Shown: in pieces, positions 41,946 through 55,800 of the stretch
How the letters are laid out: the number at the start of each line of letters is the position of its first letter
How positions within the stretch are numbered: the first letter of the stretch is position 1
NCBI RefSeq assembly: GCF_020520425.1
Contig: NC_079487.1
Location: 134,934,385-134,998,384 of the forward strand
DNA: 64,000 bases
Origin: Spinacia oleracea
Lineage: Eukaryota > Streptophyta > Magnoliopsida > Caryophyllales > Amaranthaceae
Direction: 5' to 3'
Notes under the pieces: generated by a model
What the model saw: the letters and a program-made list of their open reading frames with translations, nothing else
The model's database searches: none
What the model was told of the DNA's origin: nothing
Translations under genes and position numbers: made by a program

Positions 41946-43621
41946 GCAACGCTATTCGTCGTCGGCTTTTACGCATGTTGCCCGTTTTTTAATGATGAAA
42001 ACCCGATATTACTCTTATACATCCACCCACCCCCCACCCCCACCCCCAAACCCCACCCTAACTCATACATCACTTTCTCTTTCCATAATATCTCTACCTC
42101 CTTCCCACCGGCGCCACCCACAGCCGGCACCCACCACCGTCATCCACCACTTTCACCCACCACCGACATCCACCACCACCACCCACAACCACCAACCACC
42201 ATCATCCACCACCCATAGCTGGAGAAATCATTCTCATTCACCTCATTACAGCCGGGATACGCCCATCCACGAATGCTCTGTTCTTTTTCCATCACCAACG
42301 CCGGCGCACCACCATGAACGAGTTTGAAAAGGGTCCCAAGAAGAAGTCAAAGACTAGCTCGTCAGGTCAAGTAGAAGGGATGCCGCCTCCACCATCGACA
42401 ACGGCCGAGTTATAGGTTAGAATTTTGTATTAATTTTTTTTTACGGAATAAGGCCAGAAATCCTATTCTTACCTAGATATGGAATAGGAATTTCAACCCT
42501 ATTCCCTGTAAAACACGGAAAAAGAATCTTGACCTTATTTCGTGTTTTACATGGAACACGGCTAAGAACCCAATTCCATTAATAGGTAGGAATAAAAATA
42601 TTGGCCGTATTCTCACGTAGGTATTGAATAGGAATTTCAACCCTATACTATGTAAAACACGGAATAGGGATCTCTTGACCTTATTCCGTGTTGTACATGG
42701 AATACGGCTAAGAACCCTATTCCATTCTTAGGTAAGAATAGGAATTTTGGCCCTATTCCAGCCTAGGAATGGAATAGGGATCTCAACCCTATTCCGTGTA
42801 TATGTTGCATGTTTTTTTTATCCGTTTATATGGAATAGGGCTTCCATCCCTATTCCCGACCTAGGAAAATATAGTGACCTCATCCCTATTCCTGGCCTAG
42901 GCCGAAATAGGGATTTCAACCCTATTCCATGTTTTTGTCATTTTTGTTTGGAATAAGACTCCCACCCCAATTCCCCGACCTAGGACAAGATAGGGATCTC
43001 AACCCTATTCCGTATTTTTTTTGTTATTACATGTTATTCCTCAATTAATTCTTCGTCAAAAATTTATTACATTTGTAATTATAATTTAATTAATATTTTT
43101 TATTATGTTTTGTATTATTAAATAGGTTTTTTTTTAGGGTCATTTATTAATTATATGTCAAAAAATAATTTTTCCAAATGACACAAGTGATTTTTTTTCC
43201 TAAACTGATTATTAACTTAATTATAATCAACAAATAAACAAACAAATTTAATTCTAGTCAACAAATAAACAAACATAATAAAAATTTATTTATGTTCTCC
43301 GCCAAAATTCCGCTTCAATCACGATAATGACGATAAAAGGTGGTGGCGGCGACGGTGGAGGTGCTGGGGGTTGAGCTCACGAGGTGGAGGGAGTGACAAT
43401 GATATGAATTGAGGAGGTGGTGGACGGGTCAATGATGGGGTGGCTAAGGTAGGGCCGAGGTGGTTGCCGGAATTTGGTGGTGGGTCTAGTGAGGGAAAGT
43501 GGGGTAAGTGAGTGGGGAAGTGGGGGTGAGTGAGAGTGGGGTGGGGTGAGAGGGATAAGAGGGACATTTCGATAAATAAAGGTGGACGTTTTGCATAAAA
43601 ATGGGCGTCGAATAGTAATGC
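41946..43621. mobile_element. Probable MULE (about 1.7 kb) with diverged long inverted ends and an internal minisatellite
   Basis: Arms of about 85 bp or more: left from GCAACGCTATTCGTCGTC, right (complemented) from GCATTACTATTCGACGCCC, both running into C-rich (CACCC)n sequence. The interior has Pro/His-rich open frames on both strands that reflect C-rich composition, and a repeat array at 42420-43030. No transposase and no target duplication were found. MULE is inferred from arm length. Confidence 0.5.
42420..43030. repeat. GGAATAGGG..CCCTATTCC minisatellite
   Basis: About a dozen palindromic words of the type GGAATAGGGATCTCAACCCT followed by ATTCCGTG recur at irregular 40-70 bp spacing, alternating with GTAAAACACGGAA. 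Each word can fold on itself. Confidence 0.8.
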
Positions 43622-44020
43622 CATAAACCACGTAGGAAAGAGATTGGGCTTTCATACACATCGGAAAATATCAATTTCGGATAAAATTTACGATCCATAA
43701 TACTTCGTATGAAATTGCTACCCATAACAAGGAGTAGGGGGGGGGGGGTCAGGAAAAAATCATTACGTTTGCAATTGTGAATTTACCACGGCGGTGATTA
43801 AAATGACTGTGAATGTTAGACTGATTGAGAGCATGTAAGAGTCATTTAATTTGCATTTAAAAAAAAAAAGTTAAATATGATTAGAGTTGGGTGTGTGTCG
43901 GACTGTGAGCCCACGTGCCAGAATCACTTGCTTGTCCCTTACAGCTTGCGCCTGGAATAGCCAAGGGCTAGCTCTGTCGTATCGGTGTCTTAAAACTCAT
44001 TCATAAATACAGCTCATGCA

Positions 44021-44601
44021 CAGGCCCGACCCTGGGGGTTGAAATTAGGGGCGGCCGCCCAGGGCCCCGGAGGGCAAGGGGCCCCAAAATATACAACTGA
44101 GTTATAAGTTAAATAAGTTATAAACACAGATAGTAGATATGAAATGTTGGTGGCTAATTGGTTAAATTCAATTAATGTTTGGCAGTTGACAGGGGTTCGA
44201 AATCTCATAGCCGATTTTTTGTGAATATCTTTTTTATCGTTTTGATTGTCTCTGTTTCTTTCGTTATTAATCCACTTCTTCTTTAAATGGACTTCTTTTT
44301 TATGGTTCTTTAAACAAAATATTTTTATGTGCAAATTTTTAAACATTGTGTCATTAAGAAATACGTAGTAAGTATTATTTGCATATTTTATTTTGCATAA
44401 CTAATTGTTTTATGGCATTTTATATTCATATATGTTGTTAAATGTGGTTCAAATATTTAAATGAGAGATAAATATAATAAACTCCGTATGTAATATGGAC
44501 ATACATTGGATATTTTAAAACCTCGCACCATATATAAGGCCCCCTTGGGACCCCTTTATCGTGATTCGCCCTGGGCCCCTGAAATGTCAGGACCGGCTCT
44601 G
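44021..44601. mobile_element. hAT non-autonomous element (581 bp) with a perfect 8-bp target duplication
   Basis: Ends CAGGCCCGACCCTG and, complemented, CAGAGCCGGTCCTG. The direct repeat CTCATGCA flanks it exactly (44013-44020 and 44602-44609). The interior contains a plus-strand tRNA-like stretch (44150-44215: GGCTAATTGGTTAA, then GGGGTTCGAAATCTC), possibly an older SINE. Confidence 0.85.
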
Positions 44602-44635
44602 CTCATGCATGACCGTTACACACATTATGCTAGCG

Positions 44636-44880
44636 GTAGGGCTTCAAACGAGTCAAGCTGAGTTTTAGTCTGCTCGAGGTGAGCTGATAAGGATTATTAG
44701 TATTCGAGCTAACTCGAGCTTTGAAAAAATCTTTTTCGAGCTTGGCTCATAATTTGGTTTGTTCGAGATTTGTTCACGAACAAGCTTGTTTTCATTTCGA
44801 GATTGAGCTCGAGCTTGAACAGTTAAAAGAGCTTAAATCGAGCTTAATAAGATAAACAAGCCCTTATAAAACAAAAAGTT
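44636..44880. repeat. TCGAGCT-rich repeat
   Basis: Dense GCTCGAG/CGAGCTT words over about 240 bp, typical of the terminal arrays of non-autonomous plant DNA transposons; no boundaries found. Confidence 0.5.
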
Positions 44881-45576
44881 TATATACGCATTTTATTAAC
44901 TTTATTCATATCTTCCTACTATATGAAATTTTTATGGCCAAACTTTTATACGTCACATCCTAGCATTCTTTTGTAATTTTTATGGCCAAATTTAATTTTG
45001 ATTTAATTCAAAAGATATAGAAAAAAAACAAATTAGCTATAAGGTCATGTTAACATTCTTTTGTAGTTCGTATCATTCAGATTTCTTCAAATCGTAAGAA
45101 AACTTTACGACAAACATATGCTAAGACACTGAGTAATACTACGTAGTATAGTACATTTAGTGCACCATCAGAAAATTTAATGGAAAATACTTCGTCATAC
45201 ATCGATGGATTAGAATTTAGAGGTTCACAATATTGTACTCGTACTTAGCTTATAATAAATAAAAAATAAAAGAGGTATACAAAAGCATTGGCATCCATAA
45301 ATGAAATTTAACTAATCACTACTCAGAAAAAAAAAAAAGAAAAAATTACATTTTGGAGCAGCATCATGAGCTAATTGAACTAATCCTCTATTATTAACCT
45401 TGACAATAGAACGCCATTAGATGCAGGATACCGTTGCAATTGTATCTTGGAGAATTGCAGAGTTTGTATAATGTTTCCAAGCAAAGCTTCGACGTGGCTA
45501 AGTGTTACATAATACATATGATTGGCTGCAAAAAATGTGAGCCTCCATTTATTTATGTGCTGCCCCAAGTTGTGAA

Positions 45577-48500
45577 CTAAAATGTATAACTGGACATAAA
45601 ACTCGTATAAGCAACTATGTCTGCCCATTCTGGGAAACGATGTTTCAACTCCTTGGCTGAATCTGTCAAATGTTGGTCTAGGGCAACAACTTCTACTCTT
45701 AAAGGTTCTGAACTATTTGCCTGCAACATAACATTTCAGTGATCATAAGATTTCTAATGAAATGATGGGCATGCATAAAAAGAAAAGAATGTGGTTAGAG
45801 AGACAAATTTCAGTCATAATAATATAACCGGAAACACGATGCCATAATCCATACTACCAAGCACGCTAAATTTAGTAACATTAAGGTTAGGCATGATGGC
45901 CCGACCTGACAGCCCATGGACTCGACCCGAAGCCTGACCCGGTCCACAACCATCTTTAATTATGCGGTAAGAGATGGCAAGTGAAAATGAATATCGGGTG
46001 ATAAACAGGATAACTTTTATCAAGTGCCACCCCTACCCAACGGGAAAAGAAAAAAGATGCCTAAAACAACACTCTCCTTCATATAGGTTGAAAATCCCAT
46101 AAAAGGTGAAAACAGCTGCTATGATTCTATGAATGAACATAGCTAGACATCAAGTTGACAGAAAATAAGGAGGAAGGTGATGATTTTTTTATTAATAAAC
46201 TGGAATTTACAGAAAAGTAGCAGATATTCAAGCTTTCACGAGGGTTGATCCTCTCCCAATGAACTCTTAAAGGCTCAACAAAACAAACAGTCAATATTCC
46301 ACATGATTTCCCTTTTCTAACTGTGCAGGGGTATGAATAATTTCCGGTATTTTTAGAATATGTCTTGTATCGGTTAAGTTCCCATTTGAACAACCAATCA
46401 CGGGATCTCGCCGCCCATCAGTAAGTCGGGGTCCAGGGACGCAACGTGGTCTCAGATGGTATCCGGTATCTGTTATTCTGGGCTAGGGTTATATGTTTGA
46501 GCCTATTTTCTGGGTCTTTTCCGCATTTGTCTAAAGAGCACTATATAAACTCTCGGGCATAACCTAGCTATATTCTGTAAATTGTACTCCTCGAGATCAA
46601 TAAAACTTTCCTCTCCTATGCCTATGGAGGTAGGCACGTTATTCACGTAGCTAACACATTGTTAATGAACCATGTTAAATCTTTGTGGTCTTTATTTGTG
46701 TTCTTAATAATTTTTCTTGCTTTCGTTATAAAAGGTACGAAGTATAATAGTATAATTACTGAAGTACAGTTGCGAGTGAGAAAAATCATCAAAATCAAAA
46801 TTAACAGTCGCTTATTCTAGTCCAGACCCAAAGAGGAACTAAATGACAATTTTAGAACATAAAATCAAACCAAGTATTAGCAGATGACATGATGTATTGC
46901 TGTGTAAAGGTGTAACAGACTAACAGTCATATGTATACAGTCATATGTAACAGACTAACAGTCATATACCATATGTATCATTCAGCATCAATACACATTT
47001 ATACTCTAGAGTTTTATTTCAACAAGAGGTGATGTACAGGGCTTGGATTAAGATAGATGCAACTTCTCAAGTCTTAGTTGAAGGCTTGGCACTAAACAGT
47101 CTCACATCTAAAAACTAAAGATTCTTTCAATTTAAACAGTAAAGACAACATAATACGGAAAGTGTTCACGATACCACCAGTTCTTAGTTCTTACTATTGA
47201 AGCAAGCACGAGAAGTCGAAAGGACAAAACGAGACACATAAACTTCGTATGCAATATTTAGGACTTTACCTCCAACCAGAAGGCCCACTTTTCATAGCTC
47301 GCACCACTAAGTCTGCATATGTATGAAGGAGGACCACCGTCAATTGTTTCCGGGGCTGCAGACCAATCACAGATGAAGGTTCACGCAAAGATGTTAAGAT
47401 ATACTTTGTGACAAGTACAAAGTGTATAACAAGAGAAAAGGGCACCAGCAACAAGTACCTGGTAATGTCTTGTCAGCAAATGACCAACCAGATAATGGAC
47501 CAGTAACATTGAGGACAGTAACCGAAACCTCTTTCAGAGATCTGGAAAGGAGAGGAAGTCCAATACCTTGACGTTAGCAAAGGAATATCTCCAGAGTATT
47601 CATATCTATATCACAACTCTTAGTATGTCAAAATCAATAACTCTAAACTTACCCCACATGCCACCCCCCAGCCCATTTAAAGCACTACAGTCACATTACA
47701 TCAAAGAATAATGAAGTAAAGAACTCAACATCTTAACTACAATACTACCAAGAAGTACTTCTGGATACACCAACCATCTTGGAGAAAATGTTTCATACCA
47801 AAATATGCTATGGCATGCATTTAATAGCTGTGACAAAACTGCTAACGCTTTAGAAAGGAGAGGAGTAAAACCAACAAATAATTGCAACATTCTTTTCTGC
47901 TTATCAGTAGACATTGAAGTATGATGCTACAAGATGCCGTCAGAAACTGACAACAGAGCCAGCTTCGAAGTGTTTGACTGGCTGTTTGTTTCTGTCAGCT
48001 TAAGTAATCAATATTTATTACTACCCTTTGCAAACAGAGATAATTTTCTTCTCAATATACAAACAGTGGAGTATAAAGCAATGGCAGTTCAACATGCTCA
48101 AGTACAATTGAACCCTCGGTATTGCAGACTAAAAAACACCAAGGTTTTATTTATTTATTAATTTTATATGAAACATTTTGTAGGTATCAACAAAAGTTAA
48201 TACGAAGTAGTAGACAATACTGGCACTCACCCTAAATTTAGTTCCAGGTGAACCTTGCGAATACCCGCATCAGAAAACACTTCCCGCTCAATAGTTGATA
48301 GATGAGGAAAAGAGTTATACTGCTTCAAGATTTCTTCATGTCCGACTGGGAACTTAAAGCTTCTTGAAATTAAATTTGATACAGGGAAAATTGCCTGCAA
48401 ATAAACAGCAAGATACGTGATTGAAGATAATAGAATGAATAATATAGGAAGAATAAGACAACAGGCAGTTCATACATGATGTTTAAACTTCAAAAGTCCA

Positions 48501-49817
48501 ACTAAGCTATTAGAGAGAATTCACTAGAGAACCATAGAATACTGAAAGAAAAGACTTGCAAGTTTTCTCGAGTTTAACTTCCGAAATGTGAAGGCAGGCA
48601 GGGGGGGGGGGGGGGGGTGTCTTCTTCAATTTATAAAAATTCCAGAAATACTATATATAGTACCACACAGCAAGGAATTAATAGCTCCAATATTCTAAAG
48701 CGGAAGCCACTGAATCTGGTTTTCCTTCCTAACATTCTCTCCAAAAGACACTGAGCTACACTAAATAAGAGATTCCCTTGAAATAATAAGGATGGGTCTT
48801 ATAAACAGCAATTATTTATCAAAAATGCAATTTCCCATGGAAACTTTTATTGATTTATGTCTTGGAATTTAATTTATTACATAGAAGCCCAATGTCTTTG
48901 TCATATATACATTAATTTAAAAGACCTAGCTTGGCTCCGGGATTACCTAGTTACTTGTGTATTGAAAAGTATTCTATTGGTGAACTACAGTAACAGATAC
49001 ATAAAAAAAATGGAGATAAGAAGATGCAGAAATTATCCAATCCAGGGCAAGAACTTGAAGCTCAAAAGAATAAATTTGCCCAAAAAAGGTTCTTCTTACA
49101 AGCCATCTATCTCTCGTATTCTGGAAAGAATATCCTGAACCAATTTGCGGATGTTCTGACGCCTCCTGAGCATACTTGAAAAGAAAAGATAAAGAATTTG
49201 AATCTAGAACACCAAATTCATAGCTTGAGTCCAAAATCTGCGTTGAATCTGTTGGAGGCAAACAAACATCAAAACTGGATTACCTAGCCCTAGCAAATCA
49301 TCATTCTGTGATTCAATAAATGTCTAAGTTTTACTGTGGCTATTTTTTCCAGATGATACTTAATAAAAAGGAATTAAGGATAGAACACATGACTACAAGT
49401 ATACAACATATATTCTGTTACAATCTCAGTCTTCTAAATTACCTGCGGTTAAAATTGCATGCTGCATTACTACCCTTTTAGGCGCTTCCGCACTGTAAGG
49501 AAAGAACCCTGACGAAAGAGCCAGGGCAAGCACACTGAGCTGCAGCAAGGTTTGCAATATAGAAGATCGGGCTAACCAATCACCAATAACAGGCAGCAAC
49601 GGACCCACACACCAACCAGTTACAATGCCAACCATTGCTGCCACGGCAATATCCTGTACATAGTATCCTGTAACGAAAGTATAAGACTCGTTATCTTAGA
49701 ATGAAGAAGACAATAGTCTCTGTTGACAGAGTTTATACAGCCTATTGAAATGCGAGAAGACATAACAATCAAGAACAAAGCAGTACAACAAATCCCAAGC
49801 GACCAGCGCCAATACCC

Positions 49818-49848
<31 letters not shown>

Positions 49849-52800
49849 ACACGGACATTTATGGGCAATAGAAATAACAATTCAAATTTGATGGAAATTT
49901 GGGTTAGACTTTGCCCAATCTTAATGCACATATTCCATTTACAGTGACTTATGGAACTGTCAAGATCATGAAAAATCCCTTCAAAGCTAGAGTTGAGTTT
50001 TAACACTAAATAATAGGTTTACTTTAATAACTCACTAGTTGTTTACTCCCTCTTTCCCGAACTACTCACAAGTCGCAACACTTTCCTTATTCATCCGTCC
50101 CAATATTACCTGCAAGGGCTGCAACACTTCTATAAATGGCATGGACCTACCATAATACGTATAATTCTCATGGAACCCACTTTACTTGCTACTTTCGGAA
50201 AAAAACATTAAATATAGAGACCCACCCACTATCACCCACGGCAATTGTCCCATGATTACAGAACTCAATCTTCATCTAGCACAATCTCTCTCTGACAACC
50301 TTACAATTGATAAGAGAAAAAAATGCTAGCTAAGTGAGTTCTTTGTGGAGCTGGTCTCCACTCTATAAGCATTCTCTCAAACCCTTTATTATGCACACGA
50401 TCTAAATGCCTTTCTGGTCACTCTTTGGATTGCCTTTGTGTTGGTGGCAAACTTGAAAATGTCAACTTCAAATGCCTTTTTCTTCTTACAATCCCCTCCC
50501 CTTCCCACAGATACTCTACCAGAAACTCCTCTTGTCGTGCTTCCCTAAAACAGCATTGATACCTTATCCTTGCATCTGGAATCAAGAACCTGTAATAAAA
50601 TATCTAACTCAAACTGCTCATTCTGAATTGATACAAGTATGCAACAGGTTGAGGCCCTTGGTGTCTGGATAAATTGTTAGAAGATAAAAAATGGCAGAGA
50701 ACAGAATTTTGAGTATTTGTTAAAGTAAGAGAGCGAAAGAGAGATATTCCGGTGAAGACGGGTGTGACCCCAGGAAGCACAATGGTTTAGTAAGTAGTGA
50801 GCTTCAGACAAAGAATGAGATCTTTAAAAATAGAATCACTGAACCAGCTGGAAATAGTGTCATATATGTTAGCAAAAGAGGGCATGACTACTGTAGTAGA
50901 TTCTAATTCCTGAGGCCCAGAGCCTACCACAATTTATTAATTTATTTGTCTTCTTTTTTGGGGTGTGTGTGTGTGTGTGTGCTATGTCGGTCACAGTCAA
51001 CTTGCAATTCATTGAAAACAAATAAGTGGTAAAGGATTTCTTTTGAGTTTGGTGGGAAGAGTTCAGCATTTTGCATGTGCTATGTGCTAAAGGTAAACAG
51101 TTTCCTCCTATGCGGTCCCGGGACGGCGGTACATGACATATATACTATTACGTATAAACTATAAAGTGCCCCACTACCCAGTATCCATTGGTCAACAGAC
51201 TTGAGAAGAAATACGAACCGATGACAGCACAAAACTTGTATAATATTTTTCCAAAACCATACAGCTTACTTGAGAAGAAAAATGAACCAGCAACAGCACA
51301 AAAGTTGTACAATGTTTTCCCAAAACTAAACGACTCTGTGCCACTTCCCATAAATAGAGCAGTAACTCGAATCAAAAGTACAGAACACATGAGATAATCA
51401 CAGGAAAAAAAAAAATAGCAATAACACGAACACCAATGTTTATATAGAGTGAAAAACATTTGCAAATTGCAAAAGATCTCATTTTAAAATCTTATTAAAT
51501 GTTACTGAAAAAGTCCAAGTATGCATGCTAATTAGAAAAATTAAAATATGGTTATAGCTGTTGTTCGTTTTTCCTACATAGTACGCTACTACTTCATCTC
51601 CCCTTTGGATATCATACAAGCATTTCTAACCTAAGTCTAATTCAGATATCCCCAACACAGGCAGACTTGCCCCCTTGTAATCTTCCAACAAGGAGATGCA
51701 CGATTCAATTCTCATGATGAACAAGATTGGGGCTTTTCCTCTTGCCAGAAAAAATTGCCATACCTCTTAAAATAATTAGGTACCTCAGATTGCAGCCACC
51801 CTCACTTGTGATATTAGATTTATAATCTGAAGATACCCAAGTCTAGTTAGGACTTAGAGTTAGATCCCACTATCAAGTGTCCTACTGCTATGAACGAAGA
51901 CTTTCCAATGTAAAGTCTGGGAATTTTTTATGTGTTGATACTTAATTCTATAATAAAAAAATGAACTGAGAAATAAGAAATTCATACTTAAGAATATCAA
52001 TTCATTATTCATACTTACCATAGGGTGGTGGAACAGAACCCATCATACCCATCTTCTCGATCAAGAATTGCGTAATAAACCCACCATAATGGACCGAATA
52101 TGTTAAACATGGCAGCAATGGAAACAAATAGACCACCACGGACCTAAAAGAAATCCATCAAAATATCAGGGCAATTATCATGCAATCGTTGAGAAAGTAA
52201 AAGCTGTGTTTAAAAATCATTCAAACTTCAATGAAGCAATATCAACCTCAATGAATGCTCAGGATAAGAGAGCAACTGAGTAAATATCCAAGCTAACAAC
52301 ATAGATACTGATGTAAAAAAGGTTAAGGAGCCCCCACCAAGACCAGCGAGAGAAAAAACCTGCAAGAACGTAGAGTGAGCAACTTGTTTAAAATAATTTC
52401 CTTGGAAGTTCATTTCTAGAGAGAAACCAAGATCAGCAATAGTGATTCCTGGAGCATACCATAGTTAACAGAGCATAAAATCCAAAGGCTCCATAAAAAT
52501 TTGATTCATAAATTCGTGCCTGCAGTAGTTGATGCTGAATTAGGAGAATAAAACACATATTATAACATTAGAACAACACAGACTGGTTGATCCCATTTCC
52601 AAATATATGGAGAAGTGAAACACAGCAAACAGCTTTAGCAATTTTGTCAGCCAGAAAATTCCATGGTGAAGAATAACTGATTAACATAAGATATTGAGCA
52701 GATAAAAACATTAAAGGTGATAGGATCTTCCTATAGTTTGTTAAAGCAGCACTATCAAGCCATGCACTACATCAAAAAAGTAAAAAGCAAGACCAATGTT

Positions 52801-55800
52801 CACCCCACTTAGATGGATGATTTGGAATTATTTACTGAAGTTTTATCAGGCCGCATATTCAGACTGCATCTGATCTGCAGTGGGCAATTGGCCATGATTT
52901 GCACTGCCATACCCAACAGTTGGTTCTCTTAATTTTACATTGTATATTAAACTATACCAAAACTCATTTGTGGCACAAATCTATCAGCCTGGGGGACAAT
53001 GCATCTTATCAACAATGCAAAATCTATACAGTGTGCTGTCTCTCAGCTTCATGATCGGTAGCAGTCATTCATTTATAGCACAAAATAAACAAAAAAAGAG
53101 AGCAAGATTAGTGATTCAACCTTGCTCGATATAAAAAGAAACTACTCCATTCCGTATTTGTATTTTAACGTCATACACACGTCTATAGAAGATGTTACTC
53201 CCTCCGTATTTTATTAGGAGTCACACTTATCATTTCCGGCCGTATTTTATTAGGAGTCACACTTCCATTTTTAGTAACTTTATTCCTACCTTCTAATTAT
53301 TTAATATATCTAATTTTCTATAGGGACCACCCCTACAATAAACTCTCTCTCTCTACTTTGATTAAAATATTTTTCCCATCATATTTTTTCTATTTGTTTA
53401 TTACTCCCTCCACCACTTGCTTTATTATTTTTATTAGATTCAACTCTCATTCTTTAATACGCGTGCCGATCAACATGTGACTCCTGATAAAATACAGAGG
53501 GAGTAGTTATTTTTGATATTTACATTTGCCAAGAACTATATCAAGGTAATATTGAAAAATAAGTAATGTTCATTGGTACTTAAAAAAAATGAAACAATGA
53601 AAGCCGGTTAAGTGGGCAGATAATTTGGAATTGAGGCCTTGAGGGAGTGATAACAGCTGAGTCTTAAGCTTACAGATTCAACCCAAGTGTGATCCAAAAT
53701 TGACTCGAACAGAAGGGGAAAAAACCAAATTCAAATTCCAAAAAAATTAATCTTATGGCTGAATCTGAATCATTTACTGATCCCACATTCCCATTGTCGC
53801 ACTACGGCCCGATTTTTTTTAAAATCTTACTTCCTGTAATATATACAAGTATATGTAAGGGACTAACCTACCCCCTCTTTTGTCACATACTCGTATTCTA
53901 AAGTACCCGTGTTGGAATCTCGGCACTATGGTATGGGTATGGACACTTAACACTTCATTTTTAGACCAAACATATTACAAGGAAAACACGAGTAATTGAG
54001 TCAGATTCAGAGTTTAAGGAATTCAACTTGAACCAAATGTGGATGTACTAAATCCCACTCGCTGCCATTAATATTGAACACCTAGGAGTTCCCAGGGAAT
54101 AGCAGTTAAAACACAAGCACTAACCCGCCTATCCCCCCTTAAAAATAAAGGAAATGAAAAAAATAAGAAAAATATGATATGAGCACCTCTCTTGACATTA
54201 TCTGAACAGACATGTCTTGATAATCATGAAAGTGTCTCCACATATATCTTGGAATAAGCAGACCAACAACAGAGCATGGGACGAACATCATGAAGGCCAA
54301 ATAAGGATTTGCAAACCTGTAAAATACATAGTTAATAAACAAAGAAAGGGAAGGGAAAGGAAAATTCAAGATGAAGAACATGTGACCACTCAAGCAAAGA
54401 TCAAGAACCACTCTCATCAAATCAAAAATCCCAACCTGAATACTAGACAATGATCACTAGAAAACCAATAGACTTCCATTTTCCTAATACGCGCAGAAAT
54501 CTGCAGGTCTTACAGGGTGAAAAAATCCGAAAGAAATACACAGGGCTACTACATCCATTTGTTAGATACACATCCAGCAGTTCCTAAGATCCCAAGTCCC
54601 ACTCAACCTGGTTATGTCCGTCCTCAAATATACTTCGAAGGCAGAACAGGAAACAATTATTTCATACACGCAAAATGCTACTTCCTTGCAACTACCAGTG
54701 ACTTCCACCACCTAATATTCCCTACGGTGGTCAACACCAACCTAAATTATTTGCTTGCTTCTGAATTATCTACCAGTGGGAACTTCCTACGGCAACTACT
54801 TAACCCAGTTACTTGATTTTCACGAAGAAACAGGCAAAAACTTGCGCACCATCAAATGCAAGTCCCAAGAAACATCTATTGGTAACAATATTGCCCTCAT
54901 GCAATCAGTATAATTTTTCCTTTTATACCTATCTTAAAACAACAAAATCAAAATCTCAAATCCAAGGGACTTGTTTTTTTGTAAAATTAATAGGAAACGG
55001 CCTCCTACCAGTTCATTGCGTGATTAGAGAAAAACAGTCTACAAACTGCTAAAACCACCGGAACAATAATTGCCATTATGATCGCGATGAAGTGTTGGAA
55101 CATCCCTGCAAAATGTAGGCATCAAATATCAGATTCATTGCCCAGATTCACTTCTTAAACTACAGATTTTTATAAAAAATGAGATAAAAGAATACAGAAT
55201 TTTAACAATCATAAAGGAGGACTGTAGCTAAAAGTATAAAACAGCTTTTGTATTAAATCCATAGTATTGTACCTTTCAAGAAGTCAAAATAAGTTTTACA
55301 ACAAGAACATAGTCCAAAATTTGCCTGACATAAGATGATTGGAGCAACGAGAAAGATAACTACTGGAAGAATATGGAGAACTGCAGCAACGCTTTTTGGG
55401 TAATAGACCTAAAAAATAATATGGACAAAGCAGTCATTTGTCAGAAAGAATCATCAGTCCTGCATTCTCATGCTACTGGCATACTGGTATAGTGGTATAT
55501 ACAGATCTCAATGAGAATAAAATTAAATCTTCTCTAATTTATACCATGAACCATGTCATATAGTCAAAGAAAATTGCCCGTTCACTATCAGTTCCTTGAT
55601 CAGCAGATTCAAAATACTGGCGTTCACTTGCATTCCGGAGCATAGAGGAACTAGCAAAGGCCCTGACTAAACTAAACAGATTGTCTCCACGCGCTTGAAT
55701 GCTTCCAGGTCTGTTCGCAGAAAGTAACAGGGGTAAGTGACAGCATACAATCCAATTATATCCAGCGTCACAACAAAAAAGAATATGTACCAAGGTAACA

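Larger units (their letters stand above)
43622..45576. other. Intergenic between the MULE-like element and the ERMP1 gene
   Basis: A G-run at 43738-43748, an hAT element (44021-44601), a TCGAGCT-rich repeat (44636-44880) and AT-rich sequence with no supported gene. The last ~200 bp before 45577 are the ERMP1 3' flank. Confidence 0.5.

Noticed and set aside
41878-42327. Pro/His/Thr-rich protein of 149 residues
   Set aside because: The frame follows from CCA/CAC-rich sequence inside a transposon-like region and has no recognisable domain or conserved start.
42420-43030. CRISPR-like array of palindromic repeats
   Set aside because: Repeat spacing is irregular, spacers are not unique, the genome is a plant, and the array lies inside a transposon-like element.
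43319-43725. Overlapping Pro-rich minus-strand frames
   Set aside because: Three frames are open at once over the same C-rich stretch, which indicates composition rather than coding.
54517-55052. Two plus-strand frames of 99 and 79 codons
   Set aside because: They lie opposite an ERMP1 intron and exon, contain low-complexity residues and have no promoter or splice context.
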